A stretch of 64,000 nucleotides of DNA, taken from Chenopodium formosanum (lineage: Eukaryota; Streptophyta; Magnoliopsida; Caryophyllales; Amaranthaceae). The stretch is from assembly GCA_024500155.1 (NCBI GenBank), contig CM044858.1, forward strand, positions 2,728,001 through 2,792,000, written 5' to 3'. The number at the start of each line of letters is the position of its first letter. The first letter of the stretch is position 1. Below, in pieces: positions 12,001 through 23,900 of the stretch. The translations under genes and the position numbers were made by a program. The notes under the pieces were generated by a model. It ran no database searches. It was given only the letters and a program-made list of their open reading frames with translations, and was not told where the DNA came from.

Positions 12001-14226
12001 AGGCATTCACGGATCCTCGAGCTGGTGTCAAGCCTCCAGGAGTTTGGAAAACTCTGATTGGGGCTGTATCCCCTGCCAGAAGTGCGAATCATTTGCAAAA
12101 CTGTATGTTTTCTCGTTATTAATGGGTTGTTTCATGTATTCTCTTTTACAGCTTTGTGGACAAGGGTCCAGGTAGCATTTTTATTGAATTTAATAGTTAA
12201 TTTAGATTGTCAGAAGAATAAGCTCATACTATGTTTACTTTTAGTACATTTCACCCTCAAAAAAGAAAAAAATTAACATCTTTACAGCATAAAAAATGAG
12301 TTGAAACCCTTGTTGTGTAAGTGTTGTGATACTGATATATATTCGTTATTTATCAGAGTGGAATGAATTTCGAAGCTCATGACCAGAAAAATAGTTATGT
12401 ATCAGCATATTTGTTTGATGTATACCATAAACTCTTGGTATTTCTTCCTAAATCACTCATGAAAGCTTTATTTTGTTACAGTACAAAATTATCGTGTTTT
12501 GTGGACGGGTCTTGGAGCTCAACTTGCTCGTGATGTTCCTTTCTCTGCCATTTGCTGGGGAATACTTGAACCTGTGAGTTTTACTCTTGAATTAGATTTA
12601 TTGACTTAATTAACTGTTGCATATTCAAATTAATGTTGAGATTGCGTTACTCGTATGGTTTTAGATCAGAAGAAGAATTCTCAGTTTGACTGGTGATGAA
12701 ATGAATGCGACGAGTGTTTTAGGTGCAAATTTTGCTGGCGGATTCATTGCAGGTGCCCTTGCTGCAGCTGCCACATGCCCTCTAGATGTTGCAAGAACTC
12801 GGAGGCAGATAGAGGTGATTTACATTAAGTGTCTATCATGGGATTTATGATCACTTTCTACCTTGATTGTGCTAACAAATCCACTTTGCCATTTGCCCAT
12901 GTATAACTTCGGCCATTTAATGTTTTTACCATCTTAAGTATAAATTATTGAATGGCAAAAAGCTGACATTAGAAAATATGTATCAGAATTTTTTTCACCC
13001 CTTATATAGTACAAAAAATCAAAGTGGAGCTAGTGAGCAATTAATAAAAAGAGGAGTATGTAGTAGGGGATACCGAGCAGATAAATTGGCAAAAAAAGAT
13101 GGAAATCACTGTCTTGAATGGGATTGGAAACATGGGTATATGAGATGGCGGTAGAAAAGAGTAGTCCAAATATTAATGCACTAGTGGTATATGTTTTTTA
13201 GCCCTAACGAGTGTTAATTTTGGCCTTAACAGAAAGATCCAGCTAGACAGAGGAGGATGACAACAAGGCATACATTGATGGAGATATGGAGGTAGGCTTT
13301 AACCTGTGCTTTTAAGATATCTATATATTTGGGTTTTGAACCTAGAGTTGTATGTGATTTCCAAACTGCATAGTGTGGCAACTATGCTGTTGGTGTAGTC
13401 TCCTGAGATGTTGACTGCTTTTAGACCAGTTTTGCACCCTAATATGTGTAAGCAGCATCGGTACTTAGCACAAAGCTAAGTCATAGTATAATGGTCTGAA
13501 TTTACATGAATTAGACAGATATACATGGGTTGTCTGTCCTTGTTGATGCCAATTCCATTGCCATTACCATTATCGATTCTTCTTGTTTAGTTTTCGCCTT
13601 GGGCAGGGCTTTGTTCAGATCTGTGGAGCCTTTTTTTTTTTACATAATTTGAAAGATATTCTTTTATCTTATCATTGCAAATGAAATGTTGTTTCATTTA
13701 GAATCCTAAATTGTCGGCTGACTGATGTGTATCATATTTAATAGGAAATCGAGGTTAGAGACAGATAATTGATATTGTCATCCAAGGAAATTTCTCATAA
13801 GATTTTTGCCTTTTTCTTGGAAGGGACCAACTTGAATGTGCGCTTCTGGAATATTTTCTCCCCAAGTAGTGTAGCTGCTAGAGCTGAAATATGAAAATAC
13901 ACATTCTATTCTGGATTTCTGGCTGTCGTCAATGCTCATGAATTCATCATTATATTAAAACTTTAATAGTACCAAATCTTCTTTAATTTGCTTCTAATTC
14001 TCACCAAGTTGTTGCCTTTTCTTTTATGATTAAACAAGAATTGGCATGCTCAAACTATGCTAATTAAATCTGTTAATTGCGTCATTGCAGGGATGGAGGC
14101 TGGAAAGGTCTATTCACAGGAATTAGTCCTCGGGTTGCCCGTGCTGGTCCTTCGGTTGGGATTGTAGTTTCGTCCTACGAGCTTATGAAGTATGCCTTAT
14201 ATCGTAGGCACTTGAATGGTGAATGA
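3007..14226 (+). CDS. MTM1: mitochondrial carrier protein, MTM1-like
   Basis: Member of the mitochondrial carrier family in the inner membrane. The yeast and Arabidopsis MTM1 proteins are linked to manganese delivery to mitochondrial superoxide dismutase; transport substrate is not shown by this sequence. Exons: 3007-3237, 4895-4972, 5693-5824, 6391-6450, 6532-6702, 12003-12102, 12482-12573, 12665-12814, 13233-13291, 14091-14226. All have GT-AG borders and keep frame, giving 1209 nt and 402 aa, close to the family length. The three carrier signatures are PLDVAK (residues 72-77), PIELAR (exon 5) and PLDVAR (exon 8), each followed by the usual repeat; the MTM1-like ARDVPFSAICW block is in exon 7. 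Introns 1 and 5 are long and repeat-laden (a Stowaway MITE; satellite-like arrays). A likely poly(A) signal AATAAA is at 14448. The gene is convergent with NSF, the stops being about 690 bp apart. Confidence 0.9.
3986..4312. mobile_element. Stowaway MITE (copy 1)
   Basis: 327-bp element with terminal inverted repeats beginning CTCCCTCCGTGTTTT, flanked by a TA dinucleotide on each side (3984-3985 and 4313-4314), as expected for Tc1/mariner-type Stowaway elements. It lies in intron 1 of the MTM1-like gene. Its interior matches the copy at 62345-62669. Confidence 0.9.
7103..8930. repeat. two ~0.94-kb diverged tandem copies
   Basis: The block starting GTAATACATGCACG at 7103 recurs as GTAATACATGCATG at 8047, a period of about 944 bp. 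Shared landmarks in the same order include ATAATTGATAACC, CCTCTTATGGTT, TTTTGGGAAA, TATAGCCTTCAA and TTTGGCCCTA. The copies differ by many substitutions and indels, so the duplication is old. Pieces such as GCGTGGATTATAGC are the reverse complement of the core of the ~320-bp repeat that follows, so both belong to one repeat family. All of it lies in intron 5 of the MTM1-like gene. No coding signal seen. Confidence 0.75.
8958..11575. repeat. satellite-like array, eight ~320-bp units plus a terminal half unit
   Basis: Units start at about 8958, 9280, 9602, 9861, 10184, 10503, 10821 and 11143 (landmark GGACTCCCGGAGGGTATTAG), with lengths 318-323 bp except the third, 259 bp, which lacks about 60 bp. 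Each unit holds the same landmarks: ATCTCGGCAATTTTTATTTC, GAAGGCTATTATCCACG, GGGTCATATAATGCCGTTTG and GGATGGTTCCACCCACCC. A variant partial unit (11465-11575) closes the array. Repetition is seen directly; the array is inside intron 5 of the MTM1-like gene and is spliced out. Minus-strand ORFs of 70-96 codons inside it are by-products of the repeat. Confidence 0.95.
11576..11815. other. unique GC-richer tail of the repeat insertion
   Basis: After the last partial unit the sequence becomes rich in GCAGCAGC and CCTTGG motifs and is unlike the flanking intron. It recalls the CCTTGGC-rich ends of the 0.94-kb copies (about 7900-8030 and 8820-8900). It is probably the right end of the inserted material. 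The 78-codon minus-strand ORF here resembles no protein I know. Confidence 0.4.
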
Positions 14227-14912
14227 TCTGAGTACACTATGCCTCTATCTGGTCCATGCCAACCAAAACCTTTATAGTAAAGACATGCCACTGATGGCTG
14301 AAGTGGTTGGTATAGTGCATGCCATTCTTTTTCCTCACAGATGCCTACATTGTTCGCTGCAATTTTTTTTGATAGAAACTATTCTTTTATTCATCAATAC
14401 GACGATACCAAAATTGCAGAGTTTTGTCATTCAAGTTTTAGCAGAGAAATAAAGTGCTGTGACTTTTGAATAAGAAAAAGATATTGCATCACTAAAGCTG
14501 TAATGATACAATTGGTTATTATCGAATTTCAATGTTATAAGAAGTGATACATGATACTCCGATATTAATTACAGTAAAACCATTGCACAATCAATTCACA
14601 CAGATGAAATGGTACATAGACTCAAAAGATACATGATTTTAAGATAACTAAACATGCCAACTAAGGCCATTTATCCTAATTTTAAAAGCTTAACTTCTGA
14701 CAAAACTGGTGAAAAAATGGCAGTACATAGGTATACGCACCAGCTAACTACAAAACCATGGTAAGACACTAGGACCATTAAAGAGTTCAAAGAAAAAATA
14801 AAGGGTGAAAGAATATAATAATTAATAATTAATTACAGATCCAATCTGATTAATACCGTTAAAGCAAAGACTCGTGAAAAAATCAGTGCAATAACATGCT
14901 GTTTAGTGTGAA

Positions 14913-17900
14913 TCAGTACCGGACAAGGTCCTGAAGACATTCATAAAAGTGAGAAATGTCAATCTTTTCTTGGCCAGAGTAAATGGCTTCTGCTTTACCT
15001 CCTTGTTCACCTTGAGCAGCCATTTCAATTAGCATGTACACTTTCTTAATTGGCATCTGCAAAATGACAAACAGAAATGAAAAAAGATGAAAAATCGAGG
15101 GGCAACAAAAACTTTTGGCCACAGATAACGTCAAACTCAAGGTCCCTTCCACTTACGTCCTAAGAATCCTTGATGGAGTATAAACTATAAGCTACTCTAA
15201 TGTAAGACAAAGTCATAGTTAAAATCAATGCAGGGAAGAAAACTGATAAAGGATGAACTTACATCGTTTAGGGCCTCAGCAGCAGAATCTATGTCATCCT
15301 CTGAGAAGACGTTTAGTTGCTGCAACACCTGAGCAAGGAACGAGAAAAAAAACACGAGAACAGATTTAAGAACACAATCAACATAGAAAAAGACGTGAGC
15401 TTTACATGGAAGTGGAGCAACTAGCACCCATATCTTTTGTTTTTGCACTGGCAAACCTTTATACATCCTATATCCTAAATGTCTATAAAGTTTTCAATTG
15501 CACATGCTAACCAGATAATAACCCAAAATCATTCGTTATGCAATCTACCTACCAGGCTACCACATATATAGCCAGAATAGGATAACACCACTCATTAAAA
15601 ACATACAGGACATCCAGACCTCATTCCGGCATTACGCCCCAATTTTACCTAATTCGTGGTATGTTTGGTACATAAAATGGGCATGGTGATACAACTCACT
15701 ACCTGATTGGTCAAACTAGTCTAAAAATGTACCATTGTACCATGATTGTAACATTTATTTACCACTCAGTTGATTTGTACTATATTCTACATTCAAACCC
15801 CAAAAAGACGTACTTTCTTTCCAACATGCTCCACAGAGAAGCCCCAGATCAACTTTAGATCATGTTTTTACATGGAGAAAGATTAGCTAACCTTCCGTGC
15901 ATCTTCAGTTTTCAAAGTTGGGACATTATAGGTGACAGAGAATGCATCACGAATGCCAATTGAATCCAAGAAACCAACTTCACTGGTTGTCCCTAACACA
16001 AGAAGTTTCTTTCCCTGGAGACAAATGATCAAGTAATGAGACTTAAGATATGGAATAATGCACTGACATACAGCACAGCAGCAGTCAATGGTAAGGGAAA
16101 AAAAATGATATCAGAGTTACTATGATTCTCATAAAGGAGTTCTAAAACAATCAACTAAGTTTTCTATTTGGGGGAAAAAAAAACTAGATAAAATAAATTT
16201 CTACCAGATTAGTCTCTATGGACAATGCTAAAACGAACAAATTGTAATCACACCATCCTTTTGAGCCCCCACACACTTTCATCATATCATTAATCCACAT
16301 TATAAGTCCAAAATCTGATTTACACACATTTGGAGCACATGACCAATACACCAGAGACAGAAAGATCCCAAGTGAAAATAAAACACGCCACCCAGGGAAT
16401 AAACTTGTTCATCCATCCCAAGGTCCAAACTAGATTATAATACACACACGCTATTGACAAGTTAAAATCATCGTCTCTCACAAAACATGGTAGCAAAGCA
16501 ACGCCGCCCTCTCCTCTCCTCAACTGAATTTCTCTCCATACTAGCCCTTTAATACCACAATGTATAGCACATATAAAAGAATTAAGACTAATCTTAAGGT
16601 TTCAAACTCGATTATGCTGCTCAACATTAGTGGAAGAACAAAGACCAGTTGCTCTCACAGGGTAGTATCTCGAGTACCATTCCATTTAGGTGTATGAATA
16701 TGATCTCAAGGAAAGAGCTATACACTACTTTTGATTTCAAACTTCAATCCACAATCAAGTCATGAGTTGATATTCAATACACAACTATGGATCATGGAAC
16801 CATGCTAAGGTCATCTCATAATAGCTTCCTGTTCAATGTCTCTTACAGGTATAAATTGCAGCTACTACAGTAAATTACTACATAATCTACGGACACTATA
16901 CTCATTCACAAGCATGCGAAAGTTGGCTATGAGTGGACCTTAAAGCTGCAGAGGACGTTAAGTGTAGACGTGCTAACAGAGTAATAGGTATACTTCCTAT
17001 TAAAACATGCATGAATTTGCTAAAATCACATGATATTTGCACTCTTGCCACTTTACACTCACAACAATGGCCCAACAATAAATAAAGGCTAAATACAGCA
17101 TAATTGCGACAGAAACTGCAATATTCGTTACAAGGGGATTGGGGATCATGATAAGCAAATTGTGATTACAAATATTACATTACAGAGGTCAGGGAAAAAA
17201 TAGACCATAGGGTTTTCCAATAAACTCACACATTTATCGCTCAAGAAAATAATATTCGTCAGCAAATGACAGAAGTGAGTTTTTTCTGCACCTATACAGT
17301 TGCTTTTGAGCAACTACAGGCTTTTAAGCTAGTCTTCAAGGTTATTGTCAAGGCAATCCAAATTAGATGGATCTAGTTTCTTTTAAATGATATGGGATCA
17401 TAATTAAACTAAGTTGTTAACTGTCGGGAAAAAAACAAAAGGGAAGAACATGGAGGGAAGCTAGGAACCTACAAATAAGTTGATAGAAGAAACTTGAAAA
17501 CAGACAATTAGTTAGAAACTTCTGCATAGGGGGTAAAAACTAATCTTAGAGCATAGAGAATTTCAAGAGACACACCAGTGGGGGAAGTCGTTTCAAGAGG
17601 ACCATCAATGTTTGCGAGATGATATTTGAAAACCGAGGGCCAATAGCCACATATTCTACAAGCCTGCAGGATAGTATTGAGTTTATGATCCAACAAAAAG
17701 AAACAAAATTAAAGGAATAAAAATAAAACATTGTCAAAGTCACCTCTCAATGTCATCTAGTATTATTACACTCAGCGGTGACCTATAAGCATCTTCGAAG
17801 ACCTACAAATAAAAATTTAACCAAAGGTGCATAATCAAATATCAACAGCAGCAGTACCTAAGCGGCCAAAAATTACAAAGGGAAAAAGAAACATGGATGC

Positions 17901-20900
17901 CATAATGCTACATGCACTAATGTGGCAGTGGTGTGCTTGTACATGTGTAACACTAACAAGTATAGATACATGATAATGAAAATAATTAAAACATTCTGAA
18001 CATAATTATTAATTACTATACTTCATTTTCCATAACAGGTCAAAAACTAGAAAAAGTAGTAAAAATGAACCTTGACAATATGTGCACATTTAGTACTCTC
18101 ACTGAGACCAATCATGGATTCCGCTGAAACCTACTCATTATTTACACAAACAGAAATAAAACATGTCACAGTCATGGATCTTGAAAAATGGCATGATCAA
18201 ATCAACGAGTAGAGAACTTACAATCTTCACATACGGGAAATCACTACATATACCAACTGTAGCAGCCATTGCAGTCTTCCCACTAAACACAAACAAAATC
18301 AGAAAACTGTAAAATTTTATTCAAAAAACAGCAAGGAACAAGGGCAAGGGAATGTAATTATTACCTGCTACTTGGACCTTCCAGAAGACAAGTTAAAAGT
18401 GGGCTGCCTTTGCTAAGTTTTACTTGTTCTGCTAGCAGCATAGTGCGTTGCTGGATGTGCTCATGGCGTACACCACAATCCACCATTCCATAGAGCCTAC
18501 AAGTTTTAGCAGAGATGTGATTATAAAACCTCTAGTAAAATAATATCTACATAATTAATAGGAGGCATGCTGATTACAGCCAATATATCACAGCTTCTAA
18601 CCTACCAAATGGCAACGAGGTATTAGCCAAAGCTAAATATCAAATTAATATCCCATATGAAAGAGCCAAAAGATCCTTACTATCTTACCTGCATCGTTCA
18701 AGATCACCAGTAGATGCGCCAAATGCTGGTTTGACTTCTCCTATAGCTTCCAAAAAGTCGTGCATAGTAACTTTAATGTTTTCCTCATCCACTGGCTTGT
18801 TAAGGTCGTCCATGTTTAATTGCCGGTTCAGAGCATATGAGACAGCACTCTTAACAACACCTTCGAGCTCTGCTCCACTATAATTCTTTGTTCTCGCAGC
18901 TGCATTAATGCGTAAATAAATTTATACATACCCTTGACATCATATTACCAGATGTATAAAAGTTGTAGTGCTAAGATTAGGAAGCCTAAAAACATAGGAA
19001 AAAAAGTTCAGTTAAATAAAATATCCATCTTATAAGGGGACAACAGGCAAATGAAATTCAGAAGCCTACAGTAAATATTGTAACATCATTTTACCAAAAT
19101 GCTTATGAAACTGAATGCCACAGGAGACAAAGAAAGTTATTTTCTACTGTCTAAGGCACATCAATGTGAAATTTTATCACCATAGTTCAATATAAAGCAA
19201 CAAGAAGATGCTAGTGACCTCAAAAAGCATTTACAACCAACTCACATACCCAGTTCACCCAAATTGATGTCTGGTGCAAGGAAAGAGTTTTCTTTCATCT
19301 TGGTTGTATGTATTTCAAGAATTTGCAAACGACCAACTTCATCAGGTAGACTTATCTCCACTTGAACCTCTAAACGTCCAGGCCTGTCCAGAGAAAACTA
19401 TCACCATGGCTATACAATAGTTACAAATTGACTTGAAAAGCGTAGCGGTTTATCTAATAGAAATGGAATGTCCAACAATGAAAAATCAGTAACAGCAAAG
19501 AGCTCACCTTAAAAGTGCTTCATCAAGCAAATCTTTTCTGTTAGTCATCCCAATCAACAAAACATTATTGAGTGCCTCCACCCCATCAATCTAAAAAGCA
19601 AGAAGCTATCAGTATATTGGCTATTCTACTTTTTATCTGTACAAACACATACTTAATTTTAGAAAGCCGGTCTTTAACCTACCTTGGTTAGTAGCTGGTT
19701 GACAATGCTATCATGAACACCTGTACCATCCCTAGTTGAGCCTCTAGACTGCAGATTTTAGAGTGAAAACACATATCAGAAACTTGATCTAAGCATACTC
19801 GAAAAGATCTGCAAAATCAAATTAACTTTTTCGTTTCCATGGTGACTATTGTACTTTCAATTATAATGTCCCAATTGAATGTCCTAATCCATAAGGGGTA
19901 TTATCAGCATCAGTTTTGTTTTTTTATTTCAAGCTATCTCCACTGCATTTGTACATAATTGATCAAATCCCCCATCAATTAGTTCAATTATTGCACCAGC
20001 ATAAGTAAGAAACATTAGGAGTCTAGGACAATAACAGATCGGAAAGACTTATGTAAATATAGAGTAATCAGAAGGAGAACACGATGTTTCATAAACAATG
20101 ATTCAGGCAATCAATAAAGAATAACAGCGTGAACATCGATTTTCTGAAAAATGATGTGCTCAGTATGAGACAAGGGCTATCCATTAGCCAAATAAACTTT
20201 GTACACACATGATTGACTACAGCAACTAGGCAGATAGTGAGAGATGACAAATAGTTGTATAACGTGTGATGCTTCATGTGCAAACAAGCATGCACATGTG
20301 TGTAGTATCCAGGAAATAAAAAGTTAAAAATTGGAACCCTAGTCCCTAGGGTTATGACCAAGAACTACAAAAAAACTGTCATTGCTCTCAATGTCTTACC
20401 TTACAGATAGCATCTATTTCATCAAAGATAATAACATGCAAGTCACTTTGATCCCCTGAAAAGTACAGTTTAAAAAGTGAAGCATTAAAAAAGAAAATCA
20501 TACAATAAATAATGTACAAAAATCCATTACTTTCTTTTTGATAAGTGAAAAACTGACAATAGAGCCAGCACAAGTATAACTCCAAATGACACCAGCCATA
20601 TGCAATGTATACATCCCACTCTACCTCGAGTTCTCTGGTCTTGCTCAGCATCAGCAAATAAATCCCTGATGTTCTTCTCAGTTTCACCAACAAATTTGCT
20701 TAACACTTCTGGCCCATTGACAATCTGGTAAAATGAAACATATAAGCCACAGCCATATGCAAATGTACCAATTCCCACTTCTAAATTTTGACTTCTGTAA
20801 CCAAAGTATAGATTTTCCACAATCAAACTAGACTAAAACATATAGTCAGTGTTTTGAGGCTTCCAAAGGAATGTATTGTATTCAAAACAAAATATATTAT

Positions 20901-23900
20901 TATTTTTTCACTCACATACCCCCTCTCCCCTAAAGGAGATCAAACTTACTAACATGAATCACTTATACTAGTGTACCTGTCCTTCACTGTCCATATGTAA
21001 CATATCAAATTTCACAAAATACAAGAGGCGTGTACGAAAACGAGTAAATTGACCGTTCTAAGGCAAATTTGATGGTTCCACCCACCCAATTGGACTCCCG
21101 GAGGGTATTAGGGACCATAGTAAACATCTCGGCAATTTTTATTCCCGGGCAAAAAAAGGTCAAAAAATTTCAAAATTGAAGGCTATAATCCACGCTTTTT
21201 GAGGAATTTTTTATGTTACGGGGTCTGGTGGCGAAAAGTCTTGAGACCCTAGGGGATACATCTTAGGGACATATAATGACGTTTGGAACCATATATGACC
21301 ATCATATGTTGTCAAAAATGTCCGTGGTAGGCTTCAGTTCACGAAATCGGTGCAAGTTTCGAACGGGTAAATTGATCGTTTTAAGGCAAATTGAATGGTT
21401 CCACCCACCCAATTGGACTCTCGGAGGGTATTAGGGACCACGGTAAACATCTCGGCAATTTTTATTTTCGGGCGAAAATAAGTCAAAAAATTCCAAAATC
21501 GAAGGCTATTATCCACGTTTTTTGAGGAATTTTTGAGGTTACGGGGCCCGGTGGCGAAAAGTCGTGAGACCCTAGGGGATACATTTGAGGGTCATATAAT
21601 GTCGTTCGGAACCATATATGACCATTATATGTTGTCATAAATGTCCGTGGTAGGCTTGAATTTAGGAAATCAATGCAAATTTGAAACGGGTAAATTGACT
21701 GTTTAAAGGCATATTGGATGGTTGCACCCACCCAAATAGACTCCCGGGGTGTGTTAGGGTTCATGGTAAGCATCTCGGCAATTTTTATTTCCGGGTCAAA
21801 ATAAGTGAAAAATTGTCCAAAATGGAAGGCTATAATACACTATTTCGGATAATTTTTGACATTTTTTCAAAAAATTAGCTAAATGTGTTGGATGACTCTT
21901 GGGGTCATATAAGGAGGTTTGAAACCATAAGACACTGATAGAAATGTCCATAAAGTACCAACAACGGATTTTGACTCTATTTTGAAATTCATGAAATATA
22001 GTGATGTCATATAAGTGTAATAATGTGATGTGATGTGACTTAAGTAATGTCATATATTCATAATGATGTCATATAAGTGTATTGAAGTGATGTGACTTGG
22101 CTATAATGATGTCGTTAATGTATATAAGAAGTGATGTGGCTTGACTATAATGATGTCATATTATGTAAATAAATTTTTAATGATGTGATGTCATAATATG
22201 ACACAAGTTGACAATAATGATGTCATATACACATTATATGCTATATATGATGTAATGTGCGTAAAATAGTGATGTGATTTGACAATAGTAATGGAAATAA
22301 ACACATTATATGATATGATGATTGATTTGACAAGAGTGACTATTCACTGTTACTATCTACATGTGTGTGTTGATTTGACAATAATGACTATTCATTGTTA
22401 CTATTCACATGTGTGTTGATTGATATGATGTGTGATGTATTATATGAAGTAGATTAATATATTTGAACAAACTATTCATGTTTGTAATGTAAGTATCATA
22501 TCTTATCTCATGTAAACAATCACCAACAACCCAAACTGTCCCCCAATCACCCTATTTTGGGGTCAATCACCATATTCTCGGTCCTGGTTCCAATCTGAAA
22601 CCTTGAAAAAAGCATAATAAGGGAAATATGGGATGTAAAAACTGTTAAAACCCCATTCCCCTCTTATTTTCCCATCTTCTGGACTATTCAGCAAATTTTC
22701 ATATTTTTCCAATTACCGCCTTTTTTCCCGTACTTTCCCCTTTTTGGGGCCCACAAAAAATATTTTCTGGAAAAATAAAAGTATCAAAATGAAGATTTAT
22801 ACCCAGTCTTTGGATTTCACCAAAAAAAAAGAGGTGTTATTATCACATTTTCACAAGTTTTGATCCATTATTGTGTGATACTGTTACTCAAGTATTCACT
22901 AAGATTTTACAAGAGGTACAATATAAAGCTCTATAGGGGAAGGTGGGCAACTCAATGTATATTCAATGTTGATTCCTACTCCGGACTAGAGGTAGGCTGT
23001 GTGCATTGCTAGACGCTAGGAAAAAGGCACACAAAAATCTCACCGGGGGCAAGGCGGAAAATATGACGGTGTCAATGTGTCATAGCTTCGAGGCAGGGAA
23101 TGTTGAGCCGGCCATATGCTTGGAACGATGCAGACGCGACCTCGAATCTATGAAGCCAATATTGTTCGTCTTGCCTTCGACTAAACGTCCCACCGTTGAC
23201 GTTATACTTTATGTTAGTTTAGGGTGTTTTCAACTATATTTTCTCGTAATGACTTTTTGTTGTTGCAGGACTCGTAGTTCGGGGAAGCACTCGGCTCATT
23301 AATAAAACTTTGAATCAGAATCTCACTCCATCAATCAAATTCTAAATCACCAGGTTGAATAAGGGACTGAGATCAAAGTTCTATTGTCCAAGAACGGTAA
23401 TAATTATGCGGAGAGTTGAACACAGGGAACGCTGGACGTCTCCTTAAACAGGGCATAAAACCTTCGCTAATTATTTTTATTTTTATTTTTTTTATAAGCA
23501 GGAAGCAATGATTAAAAGTCTGGAATTTCAGTGGTCAAGAATTGAGATCAAAGGATCATCACAGTTCAAGTTGAACAAGCTGCAATTAAAAATAATCATA
23601 GTAGGATTGAATTTCTCAATGTTCCTCATTGTCTAAAGTATAAGAAGTCCATAAAAGTTCACTTGAAGTACCTTTGGATCCTTTCCATTTAACACCTTTC
23701 CTATCTGACGTGCCATCAGAGTCTTGCCAGTACCAGGAGGCCCATACAGAAGCATTCCTTTCACATGCTTGATGCCCAATCTACAACAGTCAATGTGAAA
23801 TATGTATCAGTCATTTATGAAATCAATATTTCAACAACATACCAGCTAAAGCTAAAAAATTACTTGCTAGTGACATGGGGAGGAAAAACCCTAGAGGCAA

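Larger units (their letters stand above)
20725..23671 (-). other. NSF intron 7, enlarged by repeats
   Basis: This 2.9-kb intron is much longer than most other NSF introns. It holds a two-unit copy of the ~320-bp repeat (about 21035-21860), a degenerate TGATGTCAT-rich stretch (21985-22445), then a GC-richer segment (22980-23290). The conserved exons on either side join in frame, so the insertion is tolerated. Confidence 0.8.

Noticed and set aside
12152..12171. 20-nt candidate exon (TTTTACAG ... CAG/GTAGCA) in the MTM1-like gene
   Set aside because: Including it shifts the frame of the next exon. Joining 12102 directly to 12482 keeps frame and gives the conserved NYRVLWTGLGAQLARDVP order.
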